Origin: Candidatus Bathyarchaeota archaeon
GTDB lineage: Archaea > Thermoproteota > Bathyarchaeia > 40CM-2-53-6 > FEN-987
Length of the DNA: 5,854 bases
NCBI GenBank assembly: GCA_003152955.1
Contig: PMBQ01000180.1
Location: 2,918-8,771 of the forward strand
Direction of reading: 5' to 3'
How positions within the stretch are numbered: the stretch's first letter is position 1; every line of letters begins with the position of its first letter. Positions 5,756 to 5,854 of this stretch are shown here, one piece after another. The position numbers were made by a program, and so were the translations under genes. The notes under the pieces are model-generated. The model worked only from the letters and a program-made list of their open reading frames with translations. It ran no database searches and was not told the DNA's origin.

Positions 5756-5854
5756 ATGGCAATCCTGGTTGGAAAGGACACCAAGGTCATAGTTCAAGGA
5801 ATAACTGGATCACAAGGCAGCTACCATACACAGCTGATGCTCGAGTACGGAACA
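5756..5854 (+). CDS. sucD: Succinyl-CoA synthetase alpha subunit, N-terminal fragment
   Basis: The first 33 codons are present and the gene continues past the right edge. The protein begins [20 protein letters not shown] and goes on with [13 protein letters not shown]. The [11 protein letters not shown] segment is the conserved N-terminal CoA-binding Rossmann loop of SucD (GITGxQGxFHT in the family). The phosphorylated active-site histidine lies further downstream, outside the window. SucD is the CoA-binding subunit that carries the phosphohistidine and works with SucC. ATG 5756 has GGTGA six bases upstream and follows the sucC stop (5752-5754) after a single base, so the two are one operon. 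Confidence 0.93.
   Translation, partial: MAILVGKDTKVIVQGITGSQGSYHTQLMLEYGT

Noticed and set aside
5154..5762. Minus-strand open frame of 202 codons
   Set aside because: It is a long Ser/Arg/Pro-rich antisense shadow of sucC, which has full family motifs on the plus strand.

Overview
The window looks archaeal. It encodes a stand-alone NusA-like KH protein of the short archaeal type. The sucD start has a GGTGA Shine-Dalgarno sequence, sucC has an archaeal-style TATA element (TTTTATAC), and two genes can only start at TTG. Base composition is mid-range. The genes suggest an uncultivated archaeon, possibly of the TACK/thaumarchaeal-bathyarchaeal side, but nothing here fixes the lineage. I see no rRNA, tRNA, insertion sequence, phage gene or CRISPR array.

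Layout. On the minus strand, 1-436 holds the N-terminal part of a membrane-anchored calcineurin-like metallophosphoesterase that runs off the left edge. A roughly 400-base stretch (437-845) has no gene I can support. On the plus strand, 846-1353 is a frameshifted gene for a small PD-(D/E)xK nuclease-like protein. It meets, stop codon on stop codon at a shared CTAG, a minus-strand pair: a KH-domain NusA-like gene (2636-2121) followed 15 bases later by a HAD hydrolase (2105-1350). A spacer of about 240 bases separates these from a plus-strand block. That block holds a VOC/glyoxalase-like gene broken by two compensating frameshifts (2879-3277), an intact M20D amidohydrolase (3312-4505), and the succinyl-CoA synthetase genes sucC (4609-5754) and sucD (5756 to the right edge).

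How the genes work together. sucC and sucD encode the two subunits of one central-metabolism enzyme and are clearly co-transcribed, with one base between them. The 103-base spacer before sucC has a good TATA element, two similar inverted repeats around it and a small leader hairpin, so it is the best-supported control region here. The NusA-like and HAD genes form a two-gene operon, though no functional link is evident. The M20D enzyme and the VOC remnant look like accessory metabolism. The two frameshifted genes are either real decay or uncorrected sequencing errors; the sequence alone cannot separate these. I did not find convincing evidence of a new multi-gene system.
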